From contig NZ_JAOEIY010000005.1 of the NCBI RefSeq assembly GCF_025966695.1, forward strand, positions 124,001 to 188,000: 64,000 nt of DNA, given 5' to 3'. The position numbers were made by a program, and so were the translations under genes. The notes beneath the pieces are model-generated. The model was not told the origin of the DNA, made no database searches, and worked only from the letters and a program-made list of their open reading frames with translations. Shown here piece by piece: positions 20,408 through 29,566 of the stretch; position 1 is the stretch's first letter, and every line of letters starts with the position of its first letter. Origin of the DNA: Stutzerimonas sp. S1. Lineage in GTDB: Bacteria; Pseudomonadota; Gammaproteobacteria; Pseudomonadales; Pseudomonadaceae.

Positions 20408-20421
20408 TTGATTGGGATCAA
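20408..20421. promoter_or_regulatory. Perfect Anr/Dnr (FNR-type) box
   Basis: TTGATTGGGATCAA matches the FNR/Anr consensus TTGAT-N4-ATCAA at every fixed base. It lies in the 254-base divergent region, centred 117 bases before the solute-binding protein start and 137 bases before the PqqD-like start. About 42 bases downstream (near 20456) is a plausible start site for the rightward gene, the usual class II spacing. This suggests control by oxygen limitation or nitric oxide. Confidence 0.75.
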
Positions 20422-20429
20422 AGGGCAGG

Positions 20430-20442
20430 TCGTATTGTACGA
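20430..20442. promoter_or_regulatory. Second palindrome beside the Anr box (unknown operator)
   Basis: TCGTA-TTG-TACGA, a perfect 5-bp-arm palindrome, eight bases to the right of the FNR-type box. It may be the operator of an unidentified regulator or part of a promoter. No family assignment. Confidence 0.4.
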
Positions 20443-20531
20443 TCAACATTAATGACAAAACATTAGTACCGCCTTTACTGATACAAGCTGTCGTGTAAGA
20501 AAAAATTTGCATGGGTCGAAGGAGGCCGGCG

Positions 20532-22094
20532 ATGCACCACATGAAGAAAAAGCTGTTCACGGTATCGGCCATAGCGGCTGCGCTTCTACTCACCGGCTGT
20601 GCGGACAAACTGGTCGTTGCGTCTCACGCACGTCTGACCAATCTGGATCCGGTTACCAGTACCGCCTATGTGACGCGCAGCCATGGCTACATGGTGTACG
20701 ACACGTTGTTCGCCCTGGATGAAAATCTGCGGCAGCGCCCGCAAATGGCCGAAACCTGGACCTCGTCCAGCGATCTCAAGACCTGGCACATCAAGCTGCG
20801 CGATGGGCTCAAGTGGCACGATGGCACCGCGGTCACGGCCGAGGATTGCGTCGCTTCGCTGGAGCGTTGGGGCAAGCGCGATGGCGCTGGTCAACAGCTG
20901 TTCAAGAACATCAAGAGCATCACCGTCGAGGACAATCAGAACTTCACCATCGTGTTGAACGAGGCTGATGTCGGCATCATCCGGACGTTGGGCAAGGTTT
21001 CGGTCAACGTACCGTTCATGATGCCCAAGCGCCTTGCCCAGACCGATGCGTTCACCCCGATTACCGAAGCGATTGGCTCGGGTCCGTTCATCTACCAAGC
21101 GGCGAAGAAGAGCGCGGACAAGGCGGTCTACGTCCGCAACCCGGACTACATGCCTCGCCGCGATCCGCAATCGCAGGCGGCGGGCGCCAAGGTGGCCGGC
21201 GTGGATGTCGTCGAATGGCGGTACTACCCGGCGCAACAGGATGCCGTGCAGAAGCTCATCGATGGCAAGGTTGACTATGTCGAATCGCCGTCCACCCGCC
21301 TCGTTTCGCTGATGGAAGGCAACCCGGACATCACCGTTGCCTCGACCGATCCGCTCGGCAACGTCGCCATGGCCCGCTTCAACCACCAGCAGGCTCCGTT
21401 CGACAACCCGGGCGTTCGCCGTGCCGTGCTGATGGCCATGCAGCAGGACGCCTATATGTCGGCGGCCCTGGGCGATGAGCGCTACTGGCGTAACTGCTAC
21501 TCCGTATTCCCCTGCGGTACTCCGCTGGCCAACGAAGCGGGTAGTGAAGTCATGAAGCAGGGTGACCTGACGGCCGCGAAGCAGGCGCTCAAGGACGCCG
21601 GCTACGATGGCACGCCAGTGGTACTGCTCAACCCCACCGATACGCCGGTGATGGCGGCCTTCACCCAGGTCACTGCCGATCTGCTGCAGCAGCTGGGAAT
21701 GGTTGTCGAGGTGCGCGACATGGATTGGGCGGCGCTGCTGGAGCAGCGTGAGAATCGCGCCTCGGTTGCCGATGGTGGCTGGAGCATGTTCCACACCTGG
21801 TGGAACGCGGTCGACCTGATCGATACCTCGGCGATCGCCTTCTCCGGCGATGCGAAGTCCGGCTGGTTCGGCTGGGCCGAAGACGCGGAGCTCGAACAGC
21901 TTCGCGCCAAGGCGGCCAAAGCGAGCGGCGCCGAGAAGGCTGCGCTGGCGGCGCAGATCCAGCAGCGCCTGTGGGACATCGGTGCCTTTGCGGTTCTCGG
22001 CCAGTTCTTTGAGCCGGTCGCTTTCCGCGCCGATCTGCAGGGCATCACTTCGCCGATGCAGTTCTACTGGGGCGTTTCCCACGAAGAGAAGTAA
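20532..22094 (+). CDS. ABC-type peptide/nickel-family solute-binding lipoprotein (orphan)
   Basis: 520 residues of SBP family 5 (DppA/OppA/NikA type). A lipoprotein signal ends in LLLTGC, so it is membrane-anchored in the periplasm. Characteristic blocks are WHIKLRDGLKWHDGTAVTAED near residue 95 and a central FNHQQAPFDNPGVRRAVLMA. The ATG at 20532 has AAGGAGG six bases upstream; a start at 20511 would overlap that site. No permease or ATPase gene adjoins it, so it must share a transporter encoded elsewhere or act as a sensor/chaperone. It is divergent from the PqqD operon through a common regulatory region. Confidence 0.87.
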   Translation: MHHMKKKLFTVSAIAAALLLTGCADKLVVASHARLTNLDPVTSTAYVTRSHGYMVYDTLFALDENLRQRPQMAETWTSSSDLKTWHIKLRDGLKWHDGTAVTAEDCVASLERWGKRDGAGQQLFKNIKSITVEDNQNFTIVLNEADVGIIRTLGKVSVNVPFMMPKRLAQTDAFTPITEAIGSGPFIYQAAKKSADKAVYVRNPDYMPRRDPQSQAAGAKVAGVDVVEWRYYPAQQDAVQKLIDGKVDYVESPSTRLVSLMEGNPDITVASTDPLGNVAMARFNHQQAPFDNPGVRRAVLMAMQQDAYMSAALGDERYWRNCYSVFPCGTPLANEAGSEVMKQGDLTAAKQALKDAGYDGTPVVLLNPTDTPVMAAFTQVTADLLQQLGMVVEVRDMDWAALLEQRENRASVADGGWSMFHTWWNAVDLIDTSAIAFSGDAKSGWFGWAEDAELEQLRAKAAKASGAEKAALAAQIQQRLWDIGAFAVLGQFFEPVAFRADLQGITSPMQFYWGVSHEEK

Positions 22095-22109
22095 CCTGCA
22101 AGCGTAGTC

Positions 22110-22137
22110 AAAAGGCCCGCCAATTGGCGGGCCTTTT
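22110..22137. terminator. Bidirectional terminator after the solute-binding protein
   Basis: AAAAGGCCCGCC-AATT-GGCGGGCCTTTT between two converging genes. Confidence 0.9.
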
Positions 22138-22152
22138 ACTTTCCGGAGCTGC

Positions 22153-22791
22153 CTATTGCGCGGGAGCGGGGCGCAGCCAGCCTGCGAGATCGAAGAACAG
22201 GTCACCGAGCTCGCGATAGGCGCCGGCAGCCGGGCTCCAGCGATCAACTACATGGTACTGGCCGTGGCGGGTGCCTTCGATGATCCATTGCCCGCCGTGG
22301 ATGCCGTAGAGGTTGCCGGAGGTCGGCAACTTCCAGAAACCGGCCTTCTGCAACGCGGTCTGCAACCGCTGCCAGTCCTGCGACGACAACCTCTTTTGCG
22401 AATAGGCAATGGGTACGCCGGGGTCGCTGGCGCCCCAACCGGAAAGCTGGAAGGCATCGAGCGTGACGATGTCGTCGGTATGCGTGATGCGTACCGCTAC
22501 CGGATGAGCTTGGCGGTTCAGCCAGAGAATTCGGTAGCTTTCGGACGTCAGGGGCTGGCCGCAGGACAGCGAAGGCTCGCCCAAGCGCGCCAGTGGGCCC
22601 GCGTACCAGCGCCGCCGCATGTCGTCGGAGCCTGGGTACTGTTTGGGAAAGGTACCCGCCGGGAAATAGTAGTTCTCCCCGGCGCACGTGGTGCTGGGTA
22701 GCGGCGGGTGCTGGCATCCCGTCAAGCCAAGCGCAGCGCAAAGCATCACCGCCGGTAGGCGAGTTCGAGAAATAGTGTGTCGCACTGCCAT
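22153..22791 (-). CDS. Predicted lipoprotein, unknown function
   Basis: 212 residues. The N-terminus has a lipoprotein signal with lipobox GLTGC at ~residue 26. The mature part contains four further features but no family I recognise: a Cys-rich start (CAGENYYFPAG), SLSCGQPL, a predicted beta-rich middle, and a GIHGGQWIIEGTRHGQYHVVDRW segment that looks like a compact beta domain. It is probably anchored in the outer membrane. Its promoter region abuts the candidate sRNA promoter region. Confidence 0.7.
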   Translation of the reverse strand: MAVRHTISRTRLPAVMLCAALGLTGCQHPPLPSTTCAGENYYFPAGTFPKQYPGSDDMRRRWYAGPLARLGEPSLSCGQPLTSESYRILWLNRQAHPVAVRITHTDDIVTLDAFQLSGWGASDPGVPIAYSQKRLSSQDWQRLQTALQKAGFWKLPTSGNLYGIHGGQWIIEGTRHGQYHVVDRWSPAAGAYRELGDLFFDLAGWLRPAPAQ

Positions 22792-22939
22792 AGTTTGCTG
22801 CCCCGGAGCCTGGTCAATGAAGAACTGTGGCGCGATAAAGCACGTGGGTTGCTGACCAAACTCAAGCGTCGTGTTGATTTCTAGCCGGTTGCCTCGTGCT
22901 CATCGCCGAGGCGGTCGCACGCTAGCGCCTGCCAACTGT

Positions 22940-23005
22940 TATGGCAAATGTCTTACACGATGCGACGGCATTTCGCGCTGCCGGGATGAACTCCGGATGG
23001 TTAAT
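22940..23005 (+). promoter_or_regulatory. Candidate GacA-type upstream site and -10 of the Rsm-like sRNA
   Basis: CTTACA at 22952-22957 is the right half of the GacA upstream site TGTAAG-N6-CTTACA; the left half at 22940-22945 is poor (2 of 6). A GTTAAT (4/6) at 23000-23005 is a plausible -10, giving a start near 23012, so the site would lie at about -72 to -55. That is where GacA sites lie in known rsm promoters. There is no -35, as expected for an activated promoter. Confidence 0.5.
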
Positions 23006-23011
23006 CTGTGC

Positions 23012-23124
23012 CGGTCTCTGAAGCGCAGGACGCGCTCAGGATCAAGGATGATCGGCCATAGCCAGGAAGCCGCTCCGAACGGATCTCGGGATGGTCAGGA
23101 AAAACCCGCTTCGGCGGGTTTTTT
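23012..23124 (+). ncRNA. Candidate Rsm-family regulatory sRNA (RsmX/Y/Z-like), sequesters RsmA/CsrA
   Basis: About 113 bases with five GGA motifs and a terminator. Hairpin 1 (23022-23036): stem AGCGC/GCGCT, loop AGGAC. Hairpin 2 (23040-23053): stem GATCA/TGATC, loop AGGA. AGGA at 23064-23067 lies between short GGC/GCC arms. Hairpin 4 (23075-23089): stem CCGA/TCGG, loop ACGGATC (an ANGGA motif). A fifth AGGA at 23097-23100 precedes the terminator hairpin. Hexaloop GGA hairpins in series, ~110-base length and a GacA-like half-site upstream match RsmX/Y/Z RNAs, which titrate the translational regulator RsmA. Which family member it is cannot be decided here. Confidence 0.72.
23100..23124. terminator. 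Terminator of the sRNA, also usable by the LysR gene
   Basis: AAAACCCGC-TTCG-GCGGGTTTTTT. The T tract is longer on the plus strand, favouring the sRNA as primary user; on the minus strand it lies just beyond the LysR stop. Confidence 0.88.
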
Positions 23125-23154
23125 GTTGTCTGCAGAAAACCAGCCGGTTAGCGG

Positions 23155-24072
23155 CTAGGGCGCGGCCACCGTGCTAACTGGCGATACACGGTCGATCTGC
23201 TCGATCAACCACTGCAGTGCTGCATCGTTTTGACGTTGCGCCACGCTGACGATATCCAGCTCGAAGCTACCCAGATCGAACGGCAGATCGAACAGTTGCA
23301 GCGGCAGCAGGGTAGCGAAATAGCGCGCCAGCTGGGCCGGCAATACCGCGGCGAGATCGCTGCTGGCGACGATGTGGGCGGCCTGCAGGTAGTTCGGCGT
23401 GGTGTAGACCACTTCGCGGCTCAGCCCCTGTTCTTCCAGCCATTGATCGACCATGCCGCGGGTCTGGCCGCCGTGCACCCAGAGGTGGCGCAGACGCAGA
23501 AAAGCATTCAGGTCCAGTCCCGCCATCAGCAGTGGGTGATCCCGGCGCACCGCCACCTGCAGCGTTTCGCTGGCCCAGCGGCGCACGTGAAAGCGTGACG
23601 GCACGTCGAGAAAGCGCCCGACCGCGACGTCGATTTCGCCATCGTCCAGCGCTTCGCCCGGCAAGGTCGGTGTCAGGTGCTGGATCGCCAGTTGAATTCC
23701 AGGTGCATGTTCGGCCAGGCGCCGCATCAGTGCCGGCATGCAGATCAGCTCGACGTAGTCGGTCACGGCGATGCGAAAACGCTGCTGGCTGCGCGCCGGA
23801 TCGAAGGCTTCGCCGGCGATCAGGCTGTGTTCGATCTGTTGCAGCGCATGGCGGATTGGCGCTTCCAGTGCCAGCGCCCGCGGCGTCGGCTGCATGGCCC
23901 GGCCGACGCGAACCAGCAGCGGATCGTCGAGCAGTTCGCGCAGGCGGCCCAGGGCATTGCTCACCGCCGGCTGGCTGAGCGATAGGCGCTCGGCGGCACG
24001 CGAGACGTTGCGCTCACGCAGCAGGGCGTCGAGCACGCGAAGTAGGTTGAGGTCGAAGTTGTAGATATTCAT
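23155..24072 (-). CDS. LysR-family transcriptional regulator
   Basis: 305 residues. The N-terminal winged helix-turn-helix (LDALLRERNVSRAAERLSLSQPAVSNALGRLRELLDDPLLVR) is of the NodD/NahR-like type starting with FDLNLLRVLDAL, quoted here in overlapping family terms. The rest is a periplasmic-binding-like effector domain. The start at 24072 (MNIYNFDLN) fits the subfamily; in-frame ATGs at 24090 and 24108 would add non-conserved residues. It is divergent from the acyl-CoA gene set at 24175-28862 and probably controls it; the inducer is unknown. Confidence 0.88.
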   Translation of the reverse strand: MNIYNFDLNLLRVLDALLRERNVSRAAERLSLSQPAVSNALGRLRELLDDPLLVRVGRAMQPTPRALALEAPIRHALQQIEHSLIAGEAFDPARSQQRFRIAVTDYVELICMPALMRRLAEHAPGIQLAIQHLTPTLPGEALDDGEIDVAVGRFLDVPSRFHVRRWASETLQVAVRRDHPLLMAGLDLNAFLRLRHLWVHGGQTRGMVDQWLEEQGLSREVVYTTPNYLQAAHIVASSDLAAVLPAQLARYFATLLPLQLFDLPFDLGSFELDIVSVAQRQNDAALQWLIEQIDRVSPVSTVAAP

Positions 24073-24174
24073 TCGGTGAATCCGAAACATCACAAGACTA
24101 AATTTCAAAAATAGTAGCGTCTTCGTCTATGGTTGGTCTCCAGTTTTTCCAGCCTTGCAACGAGGACAGCTGCA

Positions 24175-25413
24175 ATGAGCCAAACCCGCTTCGATATCCA
24201 GACCGCCGCCGTGATCGGCGCGGGCACCATGGGCCGCGGTATCGTCATGAGCCTGGCCAACGCCGGCGTGCAGGTGCGCTGGCTGGACAATAACCCCGAG
24301 ATGCTCGAACAGGCCTTGGGCGTGGTGGCCGACACCTATGCGCACAACGTGCGTCAGGGTCGGATCGACGAGGCCGAAGCGGCGGCGCGCCGCGCCCGTA
24401 TCGCCAAGGCGGCGGATTACCAGGCGCTGGCCGACGTGGACCTGGTGATCGAGGCGGTCTACGAGAACCTTGAACTCAAGCAGAACATCTTTCGCGAGCT
24501 GGACGGCATCGTGAAGCCGGCCGGCATCCTCGCCAGCAATACCTCGGCGCTGGATATCGATGCCATCGCCGCGGTCACTAAGCGGCCGGAGCAGGTCGTC
24601 GGTCTGCACTTCTTCAGCCCGGCGCACATCATGAAGCTGCTGGAGATCGTCCGCGGCGCGAAGACATCGAAAGCGGTGCTGGAGGCGTCCACCGCGCTCG
24701 GCAAGCGCATGGGCAAGGTCAGCGTGATCGCCGGCAACTGCCAGGGCTTCATCGGCAATCGCATGCTTGCCAGCTACGTGCGCGAGGCGCGGATGATGCT
24801 GCTCGAAGGCGCCTATCCGCATCAGGTGGACGCCGCGCTGCAGGGCTTCGGTTTCGCCATGGGGCCGTTCCGCATGTACGACGTGGTTGGCATCGACTTG
24901 GAATGGCGCGCCCGCCAGCTGGCCGGCAAGGGCCAGGATGAGCCCGAGGTGCAGGTCGACAACCGCCTCTGCGAGCTGGGCCGCTTCGGCCAGAAGTCGC
25001 GCATGGGCTACTACCGCTACGCCGAGGGCAGTCGCCAGGCCGAGCACGATCCTGAAGTGGATGCGCTGGTGCAGCGCGAGTCCGAGCGCCTCGGCTTTCA
25101 GCGTCGCGAGATCGGCAGCGAGGAAATCCTCGAGCGCTGCCTGCTGGCGCTGGTCAATGAGGGCGCCAAGATTCTCGAGGAAGGCATGGCCGAGTCCAGC
25201 GCCGATATCGACACCGTCTACCTCTACGGTTACGGCTTCCCTGCCGACGTCGGTGGGCCGATGACCTGGGCCGATCGTCAGGACCTGCCGGCCATTCGTG
25301 ATCGCCTCAACGCACTGGCCGAGCGCCACGGTCAGCACTGGCGGCCGGCCGCGCTGATCGACAGCCTGGCCACCCACGGCGGCCGCTTCGCCGACTACCG
25401 GAAGGAGGCTTGA
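24175..25413 (+). CDS. 3-hydroxyacyl-CoA dehydrogenase (3-hydroxybutyryl-CoA type)
   Basis: 412 residues. The NAD-binding motif is VIGAGTMGRGIVMSLANAG, with the catalytic-site segment GLHFFSPAHIMKLLEIV and the C-terminal dimerisation repeat (GNRMLASYVREARMML and VGGPMTWADR). It is longer than the ~290-residue FadB2/Hbd type because it has two C-terminal domains, like the dehydrogenase half of FadB without the hydratase. It oxidises a 3-hydroxyacyl-CoA with NAD. A GAGGA ribosome-binding site supports 24175. The stop is followed directly by the acyl-CoA dehydrogenase. Confidence 0.9.
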   Translation: MSQTRFDIQTAAVIGAGTMGRGIVMSLANAGVQVRWLDNNPEMLEQALGVVADTYAHNVRQGRIDEAEAAARRARIAKAADYQALADVDLVIEAVYENLELKQNIFRELDGIVKPAGILASNTSALDIDAIAAVTKRPEQVVGLHFFSPAHIMKLLEIVRGAKTSKAVLEASTALGKRMGKVSVIAGNCQGFIGNRMLASYVREARMMLLEGAYPHQVDAALQGFGFAMGPFRMYDVVGIDLEWRARQLAGKGQDEPEVQVDNRLCELGRFGQKSRMGYYRYAEGSRQAEHDPEVDALVQRESERLGFQRREIGSEEILERCLLALVNEGAKILEEGMAESSADIDTVYLYGYGFPADVGGPMTWADRQDLPAIRDRLNALAERHGQHWRPAALIDSLATHGGRFADYRKEA

Positions 25414-25415
25414 GC

Positions 25416-27206
<1,791 letters not shown>

Positions 27207-27230
27207 GCCAATCGATCACAGGAGGCACCG

Positions 27231-28394
27231 ATGCATCCGTTCAGTTTTGCCACAACCGCGCAATTGATCTGCGAGCCCGGCTCTTCGCGCCGCTTGGCCA
27301 GTCTCTGCAAGGAGCGTGGCGCACGCTCCGTTCTGGTCGTCACCGATCCGGGAATAATCCGCTTCGGCCTGCTCAACGAAGTCCTGCCAGGCTTCGGGAA
27401 CGAAGGATTGCGGGTTGCCGTGTACGATCAGGTCATCGCCGACCCGCCCGAGCATATCGTCCTGGCCGCGGTGGAGCAGGCCAGAGCAGCTGGTGCTGAC
27501 CTGGTCATCGGTTTCGGCGGCGGCAGTTCCATGGACGTCGCCAAGCTGGTCGCGTTGCTGGCCCATCCCGACTGCGCGCAATCGCTGCAGGACATCTACG
27601 GCGTCGGCAACGCCAGGGGCCAGCGCTTGCCGCTGATCCAGGTGCCGACCACCGCCGGCACCGGCTCGGAGGTCACGCAGATCGCCATCGTTACCACCGG
27701 CGAGACTACCAAGATGGGCGTGGTCTCGCCGCTGCTGCTGCCGGACCTGGCGCTGCTCGACGCCGACCTGACCCTCGGCCTGCCACCGGCGGTGACCGCG
27801 GCCACCGGCATCGACGCCATGGTGCATGCCATCGAGGCCTACACCAGCGCGCTGAAGAAGAACCCGATGTCCGATCTGCTGGCCCGTGAGGCGCTGCGCC
27901 TCTTGGCGGCCAATCTGGACGAGGCGGTGCACAACGGCAGCAACCGCGCGGCGCGTCAGGCCATGCTGCTCGGCGCCTGTCTGGCCGGTCAGGCGTTCGC
28001 CAACGCGCCGGTCGCCGCCGTGCATGCGCTGGCCTATCCGCTGGGCGGCAACTTCCATATCCCGCACGGCCTGTCCAACGCGCTGGTACTGCCGCAGGTG
28101 CTGCGCTTCAACGTCAGCGCGGCGGCCTCGCACTACGCCGAACTGGCGCCGATCATCCTTGGCGAGCGCCTGCGCGCGGATGATCCATCCAGCTATGCCG
28201 AGCAGCTGATCGAGGAGTTCGAGCAGATGAGCGCTCGCGTCGGCCTGCCGACCCGCCTGCGTGATGCCGGCGTGCCCGAAGAGATGCTGCCGCAACTGGC
28301 GAAGGAGGCGATGCTGCAGCAGCGCCTGCTGGTGAACAATCCACGCGAAGTCAGCGAGGCCGATGCGCTGGCGATCTACCAGGCCGCGTACTGA
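27231..28394 (+). CDS. Iron-containing alcohol dehydrogenase
   Basis: 387 residues of the group III (Fe-ADH) family. The nucleotide-binding loop is FGGGSSMDVAKLVAL, with GTGSEVTQIAIVT, and metal ligands in GIDAMVHAIEAYTS and ALAYPLGGNFHIPHGLSNA (His residues). It is NAD(P)-dependent. In this operon it may oxidise a hydroxy compound or reduce an aldehyde/ketone linked to the acyl-CoA pathway; 4-hydroxybutyrate-type dehydrogenases belong to the same family. CAGGAGG lies seven bases before the ATG. Confidence 0.92.
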   Translation: MHPFSFATTAQLICEPGSSRRLASLCKERGARSVLVVTDPGIIRFGLLNEVLPGFGNEGLRVAVYDQVIADPPEHIVLAAVEQARAAGADLVIGFGGGSSMDVAKLVALLAHPDCAQSLQDIYGVGNARGQRLPLIQVPTTAGTGSEVTQIAIVTTGETTKMGVVSPLLLPDLALLDADLTLGLPPAVTAATGIDAMVHAIEAYTSALKKNPMSDLLAREALRLLAANLDEAVHNGSNRAARQAMLLGACLAGQAFANAPVAAVHALAYPLGGNFHIPHGLSNALVLPQVLRFNVSAAASHYAELAPIILGERLRADDPSSYAEQLIEEFEQMSARVGLPTRLRDAGVPEEMLPQLAKEAMLQQRLLVNNPREVSEADALAIYQAAY

Positions 28395-28430
28395 GCAGCG
28401 CCTCCCATCATCCTGCCGCCGAGAACGAAC

Positions 28431-28862
28431 ATGCCCGAGCAACCCAAGCACCTGCGCCACGACTACAAGCACTTCCAGGCGATCACCACGCGCTGGCACG
28501 ACAACGACATCTACGGCCACGTCAACAACGTCACTTATTACAGCTTTTTCGATACTGCGGTGAATGGCTACCTGATCGAGCAGGGTGGGCTGAACATCCA
28601 TGACGGTGAAGTGGTGGGCTTCGTGGTCAGCTCATCCTGTGATTACTTTGCGTCGATTGCCTACCCGGATGTGATCGAGGTGGGCGTGCGCGTTGCCAGG
28701 CTGGGCAGTTCCTCGGTGCAGTACGAACTGGCGGTCTTCCGTGAGGGGGAACACGAAGCCTGTGCGGCGGGCCGCTTCGTGCATGTCTTCGTCGAGCGGG
28801 CAAGCAACCGGCCCACGCCAATTCCCACCCGCTTGCGCGCCGCGCTGCAAGCGCTGGCCTGA
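28431..28862 (+). CDS. Acyl-CoA thioesterase (4-hydroxybenzoyl-CoA thioesterase/YbgC family)
   Basis: 143 residues of the hot-dog fold. The active-site segment TTRWHDNDIYGHVNNVTYYSFF contains the conserved Asp and the GHVNN motif, here split as RWHDNDIYGHVNNVTYY. It hydrolyses acyl-CoA to acid and CoA. It is the last gene of the 24175-28862 set and is followed by a strong terminator. It may release free acid or recycle CoA in the pathway. Confidence 0.9.
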   Translation: MPEQPKHLRHDYKHFQAITTRWHDNDIYGHVNNVTYYSFFDTAVNGYLIEQGGLNIHDGEVVGFVVSSSCDYFASIAYPDVIEVGVRVARLGSSSVQYELAVFREGEHEACAAGRFVHVFVERASNRPTPIPTRLRAALQALA

Positions 28863-28871
28863 GCAGGGCTC

Positions 28872-28901
28872 AAAAAAACCGGGCTGTTAGCCCGGTTTTT
28901 T
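28872..28901. terminator. Bidirectional terminator after the thioesterase
   Basis: AAAAAAACCGGGCT-GTT-AGCCCGGTTTTTT, ending two bases before the stop of the converging gene. Confidence 0.92.
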
Positions 28902-28903
28902 GT

Positions 28904-29365
28904 TCAATGGTGATGGCGGTGCCGCTTCTTGTAGTGGCCCTTGCCCGGATGGCGGTGACGATGGCCGTCACGGTAGTAGCGCCGGTCGTCGCGATAGCGA
29001 GGGTCGTCATCGTCGCCGTAGGCGTTGCCGACTGCTCCACCGGCGCCGCCACCCAGCGCTGCACCGATCAGGCCTCCAGTGCTGCCACCGACGCGCTGAC
29101 CGATCACGTTGCCGCCCGCTGCGCCGAGGCCGCCGCCGATGGCCGCCTCGGTACGGCTGCGCTTGTCTGCGCCGACCACGCCGCCTGCGGCGCCGCCGAC
29201 ACCGGCACCGATGGCGGCCCCGGTGGAGCCGCCCAGATGTTCGCCCACTACCGAGCCCAAGGCGCCGCCCAGCGCGCCGCCGACTGCCGCTTCGGTGTTG
29301 CTTCCAGCAAATGCGGCGCTGCTGAGCAGGCTCGCGGATAACAGCAGAATCGATGAATACTTCAT
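28904..29365 (-). CDS. Exported glycine-zipper protein with a His-rich tail
   Basis: 153 residues. A Sec signal (SILLLSASLLSSAAFA) precedes a long run of glycine-zipper repeats (GGALGGALGSVVGE, GAAIGAGVGGAAGGVVG and similar), typical of proteins that insert into or associate with the outer membrane. The C-terminus is basic and histidine-rich (HRHRHPGKGHYKKRHRHHH), which could bind Ni, Zn or Cu. The start at 29365 gives the signal peptide; an in-frame ATG at 29425 would bury it. Function unknown; possibly envelope stress or metal storage. Confidence 0.75.
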   Translation of the reverse strand: MKYSSILLLSASLLSSAAFAGSNTEAAVGGALGGALGSVVGEHLGGSTGAAIGAGVGGAAGGVVGADKRSRTEAAIGGGLGAAGGNVIGQRVGGSTGGLIGAALGGGAGGAVGNAYGDDDDPRYRDDRRYYRDGHRHRHPGKGHYKKRHRHHH

Positions 29366-29566
29366 CAACGAAACCTCAGAGTGGATTGCGCCGCGATCCT
29401 TACCTGCCGCAGGGCATGTGCGCAAGCGCCACGCGATGAAAGGTGGGGCATTTAACAGATTGCGTAAGTATTTGTTTTAAATGGGAACTTCCCCTAAGCG
29501 AAGCGGTCGAACCGGGCTTGGTCCGGCGCCCCTGAGAGGGCGCACTGTTTCGCTACTACGCCCATT

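Noticed and set aside
20366..20608. 80-codon leftward frame, considered as a precursor peptide for the PqqD-like protein
   Set aside because: It runs antisense through the start and signal peptide of the solute-binding lipoprotein and has no ribosome-binding site or leader/core pattern.
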